Origin: Ophiosphaerella korrae
Lineage: Eukaryota > Ascomycota > Dothideomycetes > Pleosporales > Phaeosphaeriaceae
Direction: 5' to 3'
Assembly: GCA_028456385.1 (NCBI GenBank)
Contig: JALNQF010000181.1
Span: 23,940 to 87,939, forward strand
DNA: 64,000 nt
Part shown: one piece after another, positions 62,440 through 64,000 of the stretch
How positions within the stretch are numbered: position 1 is the first letter of the stretch
Layout of the letters: the number at the start of each line of letters is the position of its first letter
The notes under the pieces: model-generated
What the model saw: only the letters and a program-made list of their open reading frames with translations
Told to the model about the DNA's origin: nothing
Databases searched by the model: none
Position numbers and translations under genes: made by a program

Positions 62440-62866
62440 TTCCTCTATTGGGATATCAAGTCCTAATCTACTTGTTCGAGTATCTAGGCGAAAGTGTTTT
62501 ACAGAGACTTTATATTTTGTTAGTTTTTGCTTTATATTTAGTTCCAGTAAGAGTAGTTACTTTTTTTTCTTTAGATATTTTCTTCCATTCCACTTCCAAT
62601 GCCTTAATTTTACTATTTAAACGTTTTTTAATGTATCCGGCCTCTTTTTCCGTATAAAATTCTGCTAATTTCTCTTTGTCAGTCAAACTATGACTATGAA
62701 AGTCAATAATGTTCTTAATAGAGATATTACTTTGGTTTGAAACTTCAAATCCCCTAGAGCTTTGTATTTTACCTCCAAATCATCCAGAATCATTGGCTTT
62801 AATACAATCTTTAGGTGTAATAGCAGCAAACCGGTAAAAGCATTTTATCGAATTCGAATTCGAATT
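62440..62866 (-). pseudogene. Decayed coding sequence, unknown
   Basis: On the - strand, fragments such as CIKANDSGWFGGKIQSSRGF and EKLAEFYTEKEAGYIKKRLN are open in places and interrupted by stops. I do not recognise the family. It follows the short ORF at 62867-63142 in the same direction, separated by a CGAATT repeat. Confidence 0.4.
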
Positions 62867-63142
62867 TTATACAAAATATATAAGATTATAGTCTAAAGAG
62901 TTAGGATCTAAGTATTTATCTAGTAATGTTTTAATTCTGACAGGTATTTCCCGTTTCATTTTACATTTGTGTTTAAAAAAATCCAAATCCCTAGTAACTA
63001 AATATCTTTTAATATTATACTGAGGTTTAAACACCTTAATCAAAAAGTCTTCTCTATTCCTTAAATAATGCGTTTTACTTTCATATCCTTTAACTTTCGT
63101 CACTTGTCGGTAGACACCGTTCAATTCTCTAAGGTATGCCAA
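62867..63142 (-). CDS. Short ORF, possible GIY-YIG remnant
   Basis: 91 codons starting MAYLRELNGVYRQVTK. The segment NREDFLIKVFKPQYNIKRY resembles the Glu-helix and following strand of GIY-YIG enzymes (compare [16 protein letters not shown] in cox2-i1), but E precedes DFL and the GIY strands are weak. It is not inside a recognised intron. It could also derive from a mitochondrial plasmid gene. Function unknown. Confidence 0.4.
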   Translation of the reverse strand: MAYLRELNGVYRQVTKVKGYESKTHYLRNREDFLIKVFKPQYNIKRYLVTRDLDFFKHKCKMKREIPVRIKTLLDKYLDPNSLDYNLIYFV

Positions 63143-63523
63143 TTATCATATAACTCCTTCGAAGCATATAGGACTTGAGAGACCTCTACAGAACGCAAAA
63201 ATCTTTCCCTAAAGTTTTCATTTTTGAAGGGGTTTACTGTTACTAGGTAATATGTTACTATTATTACACAACTATTAACAGATAATGTACTTCAATAAAT
63301 TACTATAAACTCATGTTACATTACTATGAATTATAAATTACTATAGATACATAATGACTATATACCCAATACATTACTATGAGCTATTATTTATAGACTA
63401 AATAATAATACACTACTATGAATTATTATAGACTCTAAATAATTTACACAAATTCCTGTTGAATACTTAAAAAAAGTGTAATGTAAAAAACTTTGTAGTA
63501 TCCTGCAATTCACTAAAAAAGAA

Positions 63524-63595
63524 AGCCAGGAGAGAAATTTGAATTCTCACTATTAATGCATGAAATTAATGTTCTACCAATTGAACTATCCTGGC
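63524..63595 (-). tRNA. trnM: tRNA-Met(CAU)
   Basis: Perfect acceptor GCCAGGA/TCCTGGC, D-stem GTTC/GAAC, anticodon stem TTAAT/ATTAA with loop TTCATGC (CAU), T-arm GAGAA-TTCAAAT-TTCTC. Complete. Elongator or initiator cannot be told from this alone. Confidence 0.92.
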
Positions 63596-63769
63596 ATATC
63601 GTTTTTAATATAAAACAATAATAATCTCTATTTAAGGTTAACAATATAAAGTCTATTTAATAATAACAGTATAGTTTATTTTTTTTTTCAGTAAATATAC
63701 TAAATAATCGTTATTATGTATAAATAAAATTAGCAGATAAATAATGATTCCATTAATATTCTTGTACTG

Positions 63770-63843
63770 GGAGGATACCCTGAATCGAACAGGGAACTTA
63801 CTGTGCCACATACAGTTGTTCTGCCAATTGAACTATATCCACC
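63770..63843 (-). tRNA. trnH: tRNA-His(GUG)
   Basis: Acceptor GTGGATA/TATCCTC with one U-U mismatch plus the extra G at -1 opposite a C, as in His tRNAs. D-stem GTTC/GAAC, anticodon stem ACTGT/ACAGT with loop ATGTGGC (GUG), T-arm CCCTG-TTCGATT-CAGGG. Confidence 0.9.
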
Positions 63844-63848
63844 TTTTT

Positions 63849-63920
63849 CTATGTAGGGGTGATTCGAACACCCATAAGTAAATACCAAAAATTTATGACT
63901 TACCATTAGTCTACTACATA
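63849..63920 (-). tRNA. trnQ: tRNA-Gln(UUG)
   Basis: Acceptor TATGTAG/CTACATA, D-stem GACT/AGTC, anticodon stem TAAAT/ATTTA with loop TTTTGGT (UUG), T-arm GGGTG-TTCGAAT-CACCC. It lies five bases from tRNA-His. Confidence 0.92.
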
Positions 63921-64000
63921 TTAATCATTATGTAAATTTTTAGAAGTGCATCTAAAAATAGGAATTAAATAGTACAATATATGAATATAATAATTATATT

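Larger units (their letters stand above)
63215..64000 (-). repeat. Right arm of the window-spanning inverted repeat
   Basis: Reverse complement of 4310-4775, but complete: it keeps tRNA-Met, tRNA-His and tRNA-Gln, part of which is deleted in the left arm. The homology reaches the last base of the window, so the repeat may continue beyond it. Confidence 0.85.

Noticed and set aside
62384..62657. + strand frames upstream of the short ORF
   Set aside because: Low-complexity Phe/Ser-rich translations; the - strand is the more protein-like reading.

Overview
This window is a 64 kb piece of a large, intron-rich fungal mitochondrial genome. Conserved proteins read correctly only if TGA is tryptophan (genetic code 4). 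The rps3 C-terminal half looks like the Agaricomycete type, and genes lie on both strands, so a basidiomycete is the best guess; that taxonomic call is an inference.

Layout. The + strand carries the 3' exon of cob (124-866), atp6 (2001-4148), tRNA-Leu, cox3 (4856-11912, five exons), a chimeric ORF (11923-13233), tRNA-Val, a free-standing ORF (14577-15896), nad2 and nad3 (17514-21660, head to tail with no gap), and nad4L and nad5 (22638-31629, overlapping by one base). The - strand carries cox1 (61519-53411), cox2 (53410-46164), nad4 (45777-41869), rps3 (41260-40124) and nad1 (39835-32521). tRNA-Cys, -Met, -His and -Gln lie at the right end on the - strand. rnl, rns, atp8, atp9 and nad6 were not seen.

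Introns. Twenty-three complete group I introns and the tail of one more interrupt these genes. Almost all carry LAGLIDADG or GIY-YIG homing endonuclease (HEG) frames, usually continuous with the upstream exon. Exon joints were placed by restoring the conserved protein, with T before the intron and G at its 3' end. They include a 9-base micro-exon in cox3 and a 33-base exon in nad1. Several introns are composites of nested or fused HEGs.

Most unusual features. (1) cox1 runs into cox2 in the same frame with no stop codon. (2) nad4, nad5 and a free-standing ORF share a long C-terminal tail ending in a six-cysteine CxxC motif. In nad5 it was acquired with a duplicated nad4 3' end inside a 1.07 kb inverted repeat. 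nad3 has an unrelated Cys-rich tail, rps3 a hydrophobic tail, and nad4 an 80-90 residue hydrophilic insertion near its N-terminus. (3) The cox3/nad2 junction exists twice, each copy broken in a complementary way. (4) A structured repeat of about 160 bases sits downstream of cob, nad3, cox2 and two ORFs, always in the gene's orientation. (5) An inverted repeat near both window ends has lost one tRNA and fused two others in its left arm.

Working together, these genes supply membrane subunits of complex I (nad1, 2, 3, 4, 4L, 5), complex III (cob), complex IV (cox1-3), ATP synthase (atp6), one ribosomal protein and tRNAs. The HEGs and introns are selfish elements living in them.
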